Source of the DNA: Sulfuricella sp.
GTDB taxonomy: Bacteria; Pseudomonadota; Gammaproteobacteria; Burkholderiales; Sulfuricellaceae
DNA: 34,570 nucleotides
Direction: 5' to 3'
Assembly (NCBI GenBank): GCA_023266195.1
Contig: JAHFRP010000018.1
Location: 1-34,570, forward strand
The translations under genes were made by a program, and so were the position numbers. The notes under the pieces were generated by a model, which was not told the DNA's origin, made no database searches, and was given only the letters and a program-made list of their open reading frames with translations. Positions 22,067 through 29,253 of the stretch are shown here, in pieces (within the stretch, counting starts at the first letter, position 1; every line of letters begins with the position of its first letter).

Positions 22067-23157
22067 ACTGTCTCAACTTCTCCGGCGGACCGGGTATTTT
22101 GCCCGAGGCCGTTCTCGCCGAAACCCAGCGAGCGATTTCCATGGTGCCGGAGGCCGGCCTTTCGATTCTGGGCATCAGCCACCGCTCGGACTGGTTCGCC
22201 GCCGTCGTGGCCGAAGCCGAACAGAACATCCGCGCGCTACTCAAGCTTCCCGAAAGCCACGCCGTGCTGTTCCTGCAAGGCGGCGCATCGCTCCAGTTCT
22301 CGATGATTCCGATGCTGCTCCTGCGCGGCAGCGGCAAAACCGCGGAATACCTGCGCACCGGCTACTGGAGCGCCAAGGCGATCCCCGAAGCGGCCCTCGA
22401 AGGCAAGGTGCGCGTCGTCTGGGACGGCGAGGCGGGCGGATTCCGGCGCCTGCCCGAGCCGGGCGAATTATCCTGTTCCGCGGATGCGGCCTACCTCCAT
22501 TACGTTTCCAACGAAACCGTCGAAGGCACCCAATTCCACGCCATTCCAGGCATCGACGGCGTGCCGCGGGTGTGCGACATGTCGTCGGATTTTCTCTCGC
22601 GCCCGTTCGACCCCGACCGCTTCGACCTGATCTACGCCCACGCCCAGAAAAACCTCGGCCCAGCAGGCGTCACCGTCGTCGTCGTCCGGCGCGACCTGCT
22701 GGACCGGGCGCCGGCGGAGCTCCCCGCTCTGCTCGACTACCGCCGGCATGTGGAAGCCCATTCCGTCTACAACACGCCGCCGGTATTCGCCATCTACGTC
22801 ACGATGCTGGTCACGCGCTGGCTGTTGAACGAGATCGGCGGGCTGGAAAACATGGCTTCGATCAACCGCCAGAAAGCCGAGAATCTGTACCAGGCGATCG
22901 ACGCCAGCGACGGGTTCTACCAGGGTTGGGCGGCGCCCGGAAACCGGTCGCTGATGAACGTGGTTTTCAGGCTGAAATCGGCCGAACAGGAAGCGGCCTT
23001 CCTGCAGCGGGCCACGGCCGCGGGGTTCAGCGGCCTGGCCGGGCACCGTTCGCTCGGCGGCATCCGCGCCTCGATCTACAACGCCATGACGCCCCAGGCC
23101 GTCACGCTGCTCTGCTCGTTCATGGAAGATTTCGCGCGTAGCGGGCGCGGCGTTTGA
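22063..23157 (+). CDS. SerC-like class V aminotransferase (phosphoserine aminotransferase family)
   Basis: The 364-residue protein is a clear SerC homologue: NFSGGPGILPEAVL (5-18), GISHRSDWF (37-45, substrate His/Arg), LQGGASLQF (71-79), SNETVEGTQFH (149-159), Asp172 and the PLP lysine Lys196 in AHAQKNLGPAGVTVVVVRRD. SerC normally makes phosphoserine from 3-phosphohydroxypyruvate and glutamate. Housekeeping serC usually sits with pheA-aroA in this group, so this copy, overlapping an ATP-grasp gene by four bases, could be a specialised paralogue, or the only SerC. Both readings are inference. Confidence 0.9.
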   Translation: MNCLNFSGGPGILPEAVLAETQRAISMVPEAGLSILGISHRSDWFAAVVAEAEQNIRALLKLPESHAVLFLQGGASLQFSMIPMLLLRGSGKTAEYLRTGYWSAKAIPEAALEGKVRVVWDGEAGGFRRLPEPGELSCSADAAYLHYVSNETVEGTQFHAIPGIDGVPRVCDMSSDFLSRPFDPDRFDLIYAHAQKNLGPAGVTVVVVRRDLLDRAPAELPALLDYRRHVEAHSVYNTPPVFAIYVTMLVTRWLLNEIGGLENMASINRQKAENLYQAIDASDGFYQGWAAPGNRSLMNVVFRLKSAEQEAAFLQRATAAGFSGLAGHRSLGGIRASIYNAMTPQAVTLLCSFMEDFARSGRGV

Positions 23158-23189
23158 ACAAGGCCGGATTTTCCTGAAAAAAGCAGTTG

Positions 23190-23219
23190 AACCGCAAAGG
23201 TTAACGAATTGCGGTTTTT
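23190..23219 (+). terminator. Rho-independent terminator after the SerC-like gene
   Basis: AACCGCAA (23190-23197) pairs with TTGCGGTT (23209-23216), continuing into a run of T. It lies 32 bases after the SerC-like stop and directly before the convergent nucleotidyltransferase gene. Confidence 0.7.
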
Positions 23220-23223
23220 AGGA

Positions 23224-23697
23224 TTATTTCAAGCGGGAAAGCCTGATCCTGTCGGGAATATCCTCGGGACGGCCGGTTTCTTTCGACATCAGCATCCCTT
23301 CGATATCGAGGACATTCACCGTAATCCCGTCGATCTCGCATCTTTCGATGTGATTCTTGTAATCTGCAAACTCCCTGGACGCCGCGACATACAAAATGTC
23401 GATCCCGATTTCTCCTTCGGCTGCGGTGGAAAAACCCTGATCGAGCCATTCCTTCTGTGGCAGGTAATCGAGCCTCAGCTTGCCGGAAATGGCCGCAATC
23501 GCGGCCATCAGCCGCGCGTTGTTGTCCGGATCGCGCGGGAAGATGCAATCGATGTCCTTGGTCATGCGCGGAAATCCATGTATGGCCATGGCCACGCCGC
23601 CAAGCAGCGCATACGTCACATTGTGCTTTTCCAGCTCGGACAGCACCAGCAGGATGTCATCGAGCGAAGGCGCGCGTCTGGCTTGCTCTTCGGGCAT
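23224..23697 (-). CDS. Nucleotidyltransferase, AbiEii/MNT-like (putative toxin)
   Basis: A 157-residue nucleotidyltransferase-fold protein. Key elements are LLGGVAMAIHG (31-41), the catalytic D-x-D at Asp48/Asp50 (TKDIDCIF) and a third acidic residue at Asp100 (EIGIDILYVA). Such proteins act as toxins of type IV-like systems (AbiEii, MNT/HEPN) or as small adenylyl- or CTP-transferases. I choose the ATG at 23697 (MPEEQARRAPSLDDIL); a longer frame to 23772 lies entirely inside the upstream gene. It overlaps the helix-turn-helix gene by 41 bases, so the pair is surely co-expressed. A+T content looks higher than in neighbours. Confidence 0.82.
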   Translation of the reverse strand: MPEEQARRAPSLDDILLVLSELEKHNVTYALLGGVAMAIHGFPRMTKDIDCIFPRDPDNNARLMAAIAAISGKLRLDYLPQKEWLDQGFSTAAEGEIGIDILYVAASREFADYKNHIERCEIDGITVNVLDIEGMLMSKETGRPEDIPDRIRLSRLK

Positions 23698-24106
23698 GGC
23701 GAATTTCCTCCTCTTCGCTCCAGGCGTTCTTTTCCGCCAAAGTCCTGAAATATCGCGGCTTGTCGCCGGCAACGGTCATCTGGACAAAAACATTGGCGGA
23801 CCGTTGCAACTGGTCGAATGTGCGCAAGGCATCCTGGCGTTTTTCCTTGCTGACGTGAGAAAGGATTGCGTCGATCGCTTCGGCGGTCTTGCGATCTCCG
23901 GCAAGAACTCGTGCGCGTTTTTTTTCCTCGAGCAATTTCGAAATGAATTTCTCGGCGATCAAGGGCATTTTGCGGTGATCGCCGGAGCGGACGTCGAGAG
24001 ACCATTTCTCGATGGTTCTGGCGCTAACGCCGATTTCCGACGCCAACTTCGGATAGGCCACCCCCAGCTCGCGCTTGGCCAGACGCAAAAATGTTTGTTG
24101 ATCCAT
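23657..24106 (-). CDS. Helix-turn-helix protein, putative antitoxin/regulator
   Basis: A 149-residue protein with an N-terminal helix-turn-helix (YPKLASEIGVSARTIEKWS, about 18-36) followed by charged helices (KFISKLLEEKKRARVLAGDRK, EAIDAILSHVSKEKRQD) and an Arg-rich tail. It is the first gene of a two-gene unit with a nucleotidyltransferase, which suggests an antitoxin or autorepressor. The promoter reads TTGATG, a 17-base perfect palindrome, TATATT, with the ATG only six bases further, so the mRNA is probably leaderless and autoregulated. The family is not one I can name precisely. Confidence 0.8.
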   Translation of the reverse strand: MDQQTFLRLAKRELGVAYPKLASEIGVSARTIEKWSLDVRSGDHRKMPLIAEKFISKLLEEKKRARVLAGDRKTAEAIDAILSHVSKEKRQDALRTFDQLQRSANVFVQMTVAGDKPRYFRTLAEKNAWSEEEEIRHARRASQTRAFAR

Positions 24107-24112
24107 TTTTCA

Positions 24113-24141
24113 AATATACCACCCCAATGGGGTGGCATCAA
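24113..24141 (-). promoter_or_regulatory. Promoter whose 17-bp spacer is a perfect palindrome
   Basis: On the minus strand: -35 TTGATG (24141-24136), spacer CCACCCCATTGGGGTGG (24135-24119), -10 TATATT (24118-24113), start codon at 24106. The palindrome occupies the spacer exactly, an ideal place for a dimeric repressor. The -35 overlaps the stop of the upstream CapK-like gene. Confidence 0.75.
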
Positions 24142-25433
24142 CCGGCTAACTGGCTGATCACGAACCGGTGCTTGCCCGACGCGGTGCGCTTGATCTCGTC
24201 CACGTACACCACTTCCAGCGCCATCCCGGCATCGACTTCGCGGCGGATTCTTTCGCCGAGCGCGTTCGCCGTTTCCGAACGCAGCCTGCCAGATGCGACC
24301 AGATTCAAGGTGATCTTGTCCGGTTCGCGCTGGACGAACTGGTACTGGGCGATGCCTTCCAGCCCATCCAGCAGGTGGATGAAATATGAGGGATAAAAGC
24401 ACTTTCCGCCGCGGGTGCGGATCAGGTCGTTGCTGCGGCACAGACCGATTTCCATCAGCGGGAACGGCGAGCCGCAGGCGCACTCGCCCTCCTTCAGCCG
24501 GCCCGAATCGCCGATCTCGTAGCGGATGAAAGGCATCGCCCGGTTGGTCAGCGAGGTGACGATCAGCCGGTGTTCATGCTCGATTTTGACCGACTCCAGG
24601 TAAACCATGTCGGTGAAGACATGCAGGTTGCCATGCCGGCATTCGCAGGCGATGTTGGGAACCTCCCGGCTGCCGTACTGGTTGAACACCTTGCAGCCGA
24701 ACGCCCGCTCCATCAACTCCCGCTGCCAGCCGTAGAGCACTTCGGCGGTCGAGAACACACCCCGCAGGGTGGCGGGCATCGGCATGTTGCGGTCGATGAC
24801 GTAGCGCGCGAGCTCGGCCAGGATCGAGGCGTAGCCCTGCAACAGGACGGGCCTGTACGAGGCGATGGTGGCGGCCCAGCCGCGCAGGTCGGCTTCGGTG
24901 TATTCATAGGCGCCGATGGTCTTCTCGGCGGCGATGTAGGCGTTCACTCTTTGGCCAAAGCCGTGGCCGCCTTTGATGTCCTGGCGGGCGCCCCAGAAAT
25001 TCAGGATCTTCTCGCCGGGCTTCCAGCCGGCCCACATGTAGCTCCTGGCCATGCCCGCGCGCATCAATTCGCCCTTGAACGCGTCATAGTAGAAAGACAC
25101 CGGTTTGCCGGTGGAGCCGCCGGTGTTGCCGATCTTCAAGGCACTCCGGTCGAAGTCCGCCGCCACCAGCCGGTCGCGATGCCGGATCACTTCGTCCTTG
25201 TGCAGGATGGGCAGGCCGCGGGCCGCATGTACATCGGCCTCGGCGTATTTTTCCCGGTAGAACGGCGTTTGCTCGTAGGCGTGGCGGACGATCGCGGACA
25301 AGTCGTGCCGCTGCTTGGCGAGAAGCTGCTCCCTGGTCAGCGCCTGGTTGCGCAGCAGTTCTTCGAGCAGGGCATATCTTTCCCGGCGCCGGCTTCTATG
25401 CAGCAGATGTTTGAGGCGGTAGATCACGCGCAC
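24138..25433 (-). CDS. CapK/PaaK-like adenylate-forming enzyme
   Basis: A 431-residue member of the phenylacetate-CoA ligase/CapK branch of adenylate-forming enzymes. These activate a carboxylate with ATP; CapK-type members sit in capsule and surface-polysaccharide loci and are mostly uncharacterised. Visible are RHAYEQTPFYREKY (50-63), the phosphate loop NTGGSTGKPVSF (103-114), FNQYGSREVPNIACEC with the YG(S/T)xE-like motif, a Cys-rich segment (CECRHG ... ECACGSPFP) that could bind metal, and a C-terminal lysine motif (TASGKHRFV). The start is GTG at 25433 or 25427, with no ATG. It is third in a minus-strand set after the TPP enzyme and glycosyltransferase-like genes, separated from the latter by a repeat. 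Confidence 0.86.
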   Translation of the reverse strand: MRVIYRLKHLLHRSRRRERYALLEELLRNQALTREQLLAKQRHDLSAIVRHAYEQTPFYREKYAEADVHAARGLPILHKDEVIRHRDRLVAADFDRSALKIGNTGGSTGKPVSFYYDAFKGELMRAGMARSYMWAGWKPGEKILNFWGARQDIKGGHGFGQRVNAYIAAEKTIGAYEYTEADLRGWAATIASYRPVLLQGYASILAELARYVIDRNMPMPATLRGVFSTAEVLYGWQRELMERAFGCKVFNQYGSREVPNIACECRHGNLHVFTDMVYLESVKIEHEHRLIVTSLTNRAMPFIRYEIGDSGRLKEGECACGSPFPLMEIGLCRSNDLIRTRGGKCFYPSYFIHLLDGLEGIAQYQFVQREPDKITLNLVASGRLRSETANALGERIRREVDAGMALEVVYVDEIKRTASGKHRFVISQLAG

Positions 25434-25468
25434 CCCGCTAGTAGTCAGTCAATATAAAACAAGAGCAT

Positions 25469-25565
25469 TCCCCCCTTTGAAAAAGGGGGGCTAGGGGGGA
25501 TTTGACAGCGTCGCCACTAGCCACGACCGTTAAATCCCCCTCAATCCCCCTTTTTCAAAGGGGGA
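25469..25565. repeat. CCCCCTTTGAAAAAGGGGG long inverted repeat
   Basis: Arms of about 34 bases (25469-25503 and 25532-25565) each contain TTTGAAAAAGGGGG units and their own small hairpin. This family is widespread in proteobacterial intergenic DNA. Next to it a lone TAGTAGTCAGTCAA end lies at 25439-25452. Together they separate the CapK-like and glycosyltransferase-like genes inside an otherwise collinear set. Confidence 0.8.
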
Positions 25566-25585
25566 GGCGGTCAGCCTCGCCGCAT

Positions 25586-27313
25586 CTATGTGTTAACGTG
25601 GCTGGCGGCCAGCCTCACCAGCGCTTCGACCCAGGCCGCCTCGTCTTCGGCATGGCGAGCGATCGCTTCGACGATCTCGGCGTGGCGCCGGGCCTTGCCG
25701 GCGGCGATGTTGGCGTAGGTGCGGTCGGCGAAATTATGCGCGATGTTGTCGATGAACAGCCTGAAGTTGCCGACCGCGTCGGAGTGGGTCGCGGACTGGT
25801 TCCACCACTTGTTCTGGTGGTGCGCGATGGCGCGCAAATTCTCCAGTTTTTCCAGGATCAGCCGGCGCTTCTCGCCGTATTGCAGCTCGATGTCGGCATG
25901 CGTCGCCGCCAGCGCCTCGGCGATGGCCTCGGCAGCCAGTTCAACTTCCGGATAGCCCATGGCGGTTAATTTTTCCATGGTGAACAGCATCACGTCGCCG
26001 TAAAACTGCCGCTCGAACTCCCCGGAAAGGTCGATGGAGGCGGCGCCGGCGGCGATGCCGGGGCGGAATTCCGCCTGGCCGGTGGTGCGCACGGTGCGCT
26101 TGTGCAGCATGGGCAGGTTGGCCGAGACGAAGCGCCCGCCCAATGCGGACTTGATCAGCCGCCCCAGCACCGGCCCCGCCATGCGGAGCTTGAGGGGCGC
26201 GAAGGGAATGAAGTACTTCAATCCCTCCGGCTTGAAAACATAGTTCCCGGTGTAGATGGTTCGGGCGGGCCGGATGCCGGCGATCAGGTCTTCGTGACGA
26301 TAATAGGTCTTGCGGGTGGGATGCTCGCCGTAGAAAAACCGGCCGAGCTTGCGCGAAAAATGGCTGAAACAGGCCGCGTTGTCGTGCTCGCCGCTCAGGG
26401 TACAGCGATAGCGGTAGGGCGCCTGCGCCGATTCGAAGCCGAACAGCGCGGCCATGTCGTGATAGGACGCGTCGTTCCCGTCGGGCTCGCTCGCGCCGTG
26501 GAATCCGCACGGCCGGGACGGGCCTTCGGCGCCGATCCGATCCAGGAAACCGACCACGTCTTCCAGGAAGTTGCCCGCCATCACCGCAGGCGACACGGGC
26601 GGATCGCCCACCACCTTGCCGGTGAGGATGGAGGCTCCGGTTTCGGAAAAAATCCGGTCCAGCTCGGACAGATAGTTGATCGCGTAAATATTCCTGTCGC
26701 CCGCCGGGGTGCCGACCTTGACCCGGAATTCCTGGTCGCTGTCGATGAAGTAGAACAGGATTTTTTCCGCGCCGCGCGCCATTTCGTTCAGCTTCAGGTA
26801 GGCGATGTTGCGCATCAGCGACGGGCCTTTGTGGTAAAAGGCGTTGCGGTCGGCACGGCCGAGTATTCGGGCCAGGGATTGCTGCTCCGCCGCGCTCAGC
26901 GCATCGATCTCGGCAAGCTGTTGTTCCAGGCCGAAATAGACGGTTTCGATGCCCTGCCCGCTGAAATAGCGCGCGATTTCCCGGTTGCGGGCGATGTTGT
27001 CGCCGTCCTTGGTGTCGTCGGCGATGACGACGGAAACCTTGCTGTAGCGGCCGTCGGAAAACCCGCCGTAGCCGAACGAGCGGCACAGGTGCAGCAGGCT
27101 GTCGAGGCAGCTTTGCAGGTGCTGCGGCCGGTCCGCCACCGGGATGACGATGACGAATTGGTGGCGGCGGTCGTCGCCTTGTTCGGCGATGAGCTGTTCC
27201 AGTTGGCGGAACGCGGCTTGATACGCCTCAAGCTGCGCCGTAGTCGGGCCTTGCCCCCACAGCGCCTGCTCAATGGCCGAAATGCGGGCCTTGCACACCT
27301 CGATTTCCGTCAT
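25586..27313 (-). CDS. Glycosyltransferase-like protein, GT-A fold (unassigned)
   Basis: The roughly 575-residue product starts with a helical lead-in, then a GT2-like Rossmann half: FVIVIPVADRPQHLQSCLDSLL (split at about 53-74) and KVSVVIADDTKDGDN. A DxD-type motif FIDSDQEF lies at about 189-196, and further conserved-looking segments are RPCGFHGASEPDGNDASYHD and YYRHEDLIAG. The last 170 residues are mostly helical. No membrane segments are seen. I infer a nucleotide-sugar-dependent transferase but do not recognise the subfamily. The ATG at 27313 follows CAGGGTGG; a GTG six bases earlier is possible. It begins 12 bases after the TPP-enzyme stop, so they form an operon. Confidence 0.72.
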   Translation of the reverse strand: MTEIEVCKARISAIEQALWGQGPTTAQLEAYQAAFRQLEQLIAEQGDDRRHQFVIVIPVADRPQHLQSCLDSLLHLCRSFGYGGFSDGRYSKVSVVIADDTKDGDNIARNREIARYFSGQGIETVYFGLEQQLAEIDALSAAEQQSLARILGRADRNAFYHKGPSLMRNIAYLKLNEMARGAEKILFYFIDSDQEFRVKVGTPAGDRNIYAINYLSELDRIFSETGASILTGKVVGDPPVSPAVMAGNFLEDVVGFLDRIGAEGPSRPCGFHGASEPDGNDASYHDMAALFGFESAQAPYRYRCTLSGEHDNAACFSHFSRKLGRFFYGEHPTRKTYYRHEDLIAGIRPARTIYTGNYVFKPEGLKYFIPFAPLKLRMAGPVLGRLIKSALGGRFVSANLPMLHKRTVRTTGQAEFRPGIAAGAASIDLSGEFERQFYGDVMLFTMEKLTAMGYPEVELAAEAIAEALAATHADIELQYGEKRRLILEKLENLRAIAHHQNKWWNQSATHSDAVGNFRLFIDNIAHNFADRTYANIAAGKARRHAEIVEAIARHAEDEAAWVEALVRLAASHVNT

Positions 27314-27325
27314 CGCCACCCTGCA

Positions 27326-28975
27326 CTATCGGGTCGAGACGTAATCGGGGAAGGCATCTTTGTCGATCATGATTTCGATCAGATTGATGGCGCCGGTCAG
27401 GTCGCTGTGGGCGAACAGGTCGTCGATATCGGCCTCGGACTCGATTTTCCGGTGGTTGATGCCGAACGACAGGGCCAGCCAGCGAAAGTCCGGATTGACG
27501 AAATCGCAGCCGATATAGCGTTCGCCGTAAAGCTGGAACTGGTTTTTGCGGATCAGGCCCATGGTCGAGTTGTTGAACACCACGACGTTGAGCGGGATGG
27601 CGTAATTCACCGCTGTCATGATTTCCATGCAGCACATCTGAAAACCGCCGTCGCCCAGAATGGCGAAAGTCGGCTTGGCGTCGGAAAAGCGGGCGCCGAT
27701 CGCGGCGGGAATGGCGTGGCCAAGCGAGGAAATGCCGGAATTCGGGAAATAGCGGTTGCCGCTCGACACGTGGAAGAAGTTTTGTGCGAACACAATGTTG
27801 TCGTCGAAGATCATCGCGTCGGCCGGGAAGCGCTCGGCCAGTTTGGCGTAGAACTTCTCCACCAGCGCGAAGCGGGACGGCGGCTTGGCCAGCCCGTCCA
27901 TGTGGCTCTGGAACTGGCGCAGGCTCTTTCTCTCCGCCCCGCTTTCCTCGATTCTTTCCAGCACTTCGGTCAGCACGTCCTTGATGTCGCCGTGAATGGC
28001 GACATCCGCCCGGAACACCTTTTCCAGCTGTTCCGGATCGTTGTCGATCTGGGCGATTTTCTTGTTTTCCAGCAGCTTCTCGTCCCACAGGTAGCTGGTG
28101 CGCTCGTTGAAGCCGGCGCCCAGAAACAGGACCAGATCGGCATGCTCGATCATGTATTTGTAGGCTGCGCCGTTCGAGGTGACGCCCAGACTGCCCAGCG
28201 ACAACTCGGAACCGTCGCCGATCACCCCCTTGCCCTTCAGGCTGGTGGTCACCGGGATCGCCAGCGCTTCGCTCAACTGCGCCACGGCTTCCTGCGCGCC
28301 GGATTTGATGCAGCCGTAACCCGCCACCATCACCGGATGTTTCGCCGCCACGATCAGCTCCGCCAGCGCATCCACCGGCAGCGGGCGCGGATGCGGCGGA
28401 TGGGCGCTGCGGCGGGTATTGACGCGCTCCAGCAGGTCTTCCTCGACCAGCTCTTTCTGGACGTTGTAGGGAAAACTGAGCAGCACCGGCCCAGCGTTGG
28501 AAGACAGCAGGATTTTCGACGCCTGGTTCAGCACGTGGGCCAGGTAGTCGGTCCGTTCCACGATCTTGTTGTAGCGGGTGATGCCCTTGAACAGCGCGGC
28601 CTGATCGATGCTGCCGCCCTCGCCGGAACTCTCCTGCAATCCGCCCTTGCCGAAGATGTAAGTCGAGGTCTCGCCGGTGATGACCAGGATCGGCTGCTTG
28701 TCCGCGTAAGCGTTGGCAATGCCCGTCACCAGGTTGGTCGCGCCGGGACCGGCGGTGGCGATGCAGGCGGAAATCCGCCCCGAAGCCCGTGCGTAGCCGC
28801 CGGCCATGAACGCGGCGCCCTGCTCGTGCTTGACCAGGACGCTTTGGATGCCGGAGTCGCGCAGGCTGTCGTAGACCGGCAGGATATGGGCGCCCGGCAT
28901 GCCGAAAATGATTTCGATGCCGAGGCGTTCCAGATACCTTACCAGTAATTCACTGACTGCTATTTTCATCGGCAT
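27326..28975 (-). CDS. Thiamine-diphosphate enzyme, acetolactate-synthase-like
   Basis: A 549-residue three-domain TPP enzyme of the acetolactate synthase (IlvB) group. The cofactor glutamate is Glu51 (VKHEQGAAFMAGGYARASG), and the TPP/Mg motif runs from GDGGFQ to FNNSTMG (about 440-468). The phosphate-binding TAGPGATNL and an intact middle domain are present. No ilvH/ilvN small subunit or ilvC follows, so it is probably not the housekeeping synthase. Relatives add acetyl units to sugars (YerE-type) or decarboxylate 2-oxo acids. The start is ATG at 28975 or 28969; no good SD is visible and a nine-codon frame from 28979 overlaps it. A 70-bp palindrome abuts the start. Confidence 0.88.
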   Translation of the reverse strand: MPMKIAVSELLVRYLERLGIEIIFGMPGAHILPVYDSLRDSGIQSVLVKHEQGAAFMAGGYARASGRISACIATAGPGATNLVTGIANAYADKQPILVITGETSTYIFGKGGLQESSGEGGSIDQAALFKGITRYNKIVERTDYLAHVLNQASKILLSSNAGPVLLSFPYNVQKELVEEDLLERVNTRRSAHPPHPRPLPVDALAELIVAAKHPVMVAGYGCIKSGAQEAVAQLSEALAIPVTTSLKGKGVIGDGSELSLGSLGVTSNGAAYKYMIEHADLVLFLGAGFNERTSYLWDEKLLENKKIAQIDNDPEQLEKVFRADVAIHGDIKDVLTEVLERIEESGAERKSLRQFQSHMDGLAKPPSRFALVEKFYAKLAERFPADAMIFDDNIVFAQNFFHVSSGNRYFPNSGISSLGHAIPAAIGARFSDAKPTFAILGDGGFQMCCMEIMTAVNYAIPLNVVVFNNSTMGLIRKNQFQLYGERYIGCDFVNPDFRWLALSFGINHRKIESEADIDDLFAHSDLTGAINLIEIMIDKDAFPDYVSTR

Positions 28976-28980
28976 TCATT

Positions 28981-29050
28981 CGTAGGATGCGGTGAGGCAC
29001 GAACCGCATCAGTCGCGAACGATGCGGTTCGTGCCTCACCGCATCCTACG
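28981..29050. repeat. Perfect 30-bp inverted repeat, GTAGGATGCGGTGAGG family
   Basis: The arms (28981-29010 and 29021-29050) are exactly complementary, with a 10-base centre. Each arm has a GTAG head and an internal GATGCGGT/ACCGCATC hairpin. It begins five bases upstream of the TPP-enzyme start codon. The rest of the gap to 29253 has CTCTCCC-type low-complexity repeats and no supportable gene. Confidence 0.88.
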
Positions 29051-29253
29051 CACTAACTCCTAACTCCTCACGGGACATGAATTCTAACCGAACCCGGCCT
29101 TCCCGAATAACCGTTTTTTTCGGCGGCCAACCCTCTCCCCTAGCCCTCTCCCGCAAGCACCCGCGAAGAGTGTCCCCGCCGGGTTCCCGCTGCTGCGCAG
29201 CGACCACGGCGAGACGGGCGAGGGGGAAAGTGGCTCGCTTCGCGAGTTTCACA

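Noticed and set aside
25469-25565. CRISPR-like repeat
   Set aside because: It is one inverted pair without regular spacers. No direct-repeat array with unique spacers is present in the window.
26102-28948. A 948-codon open frame on the plus strand opposite the glycosyltransferase-like and TPP genes
   Set aside because: It is antisense to two convincing genes, has composition typical of the complement of GC-rich coding DNA (His/Gln/Val/Arg-rich) and no recognisable domain.
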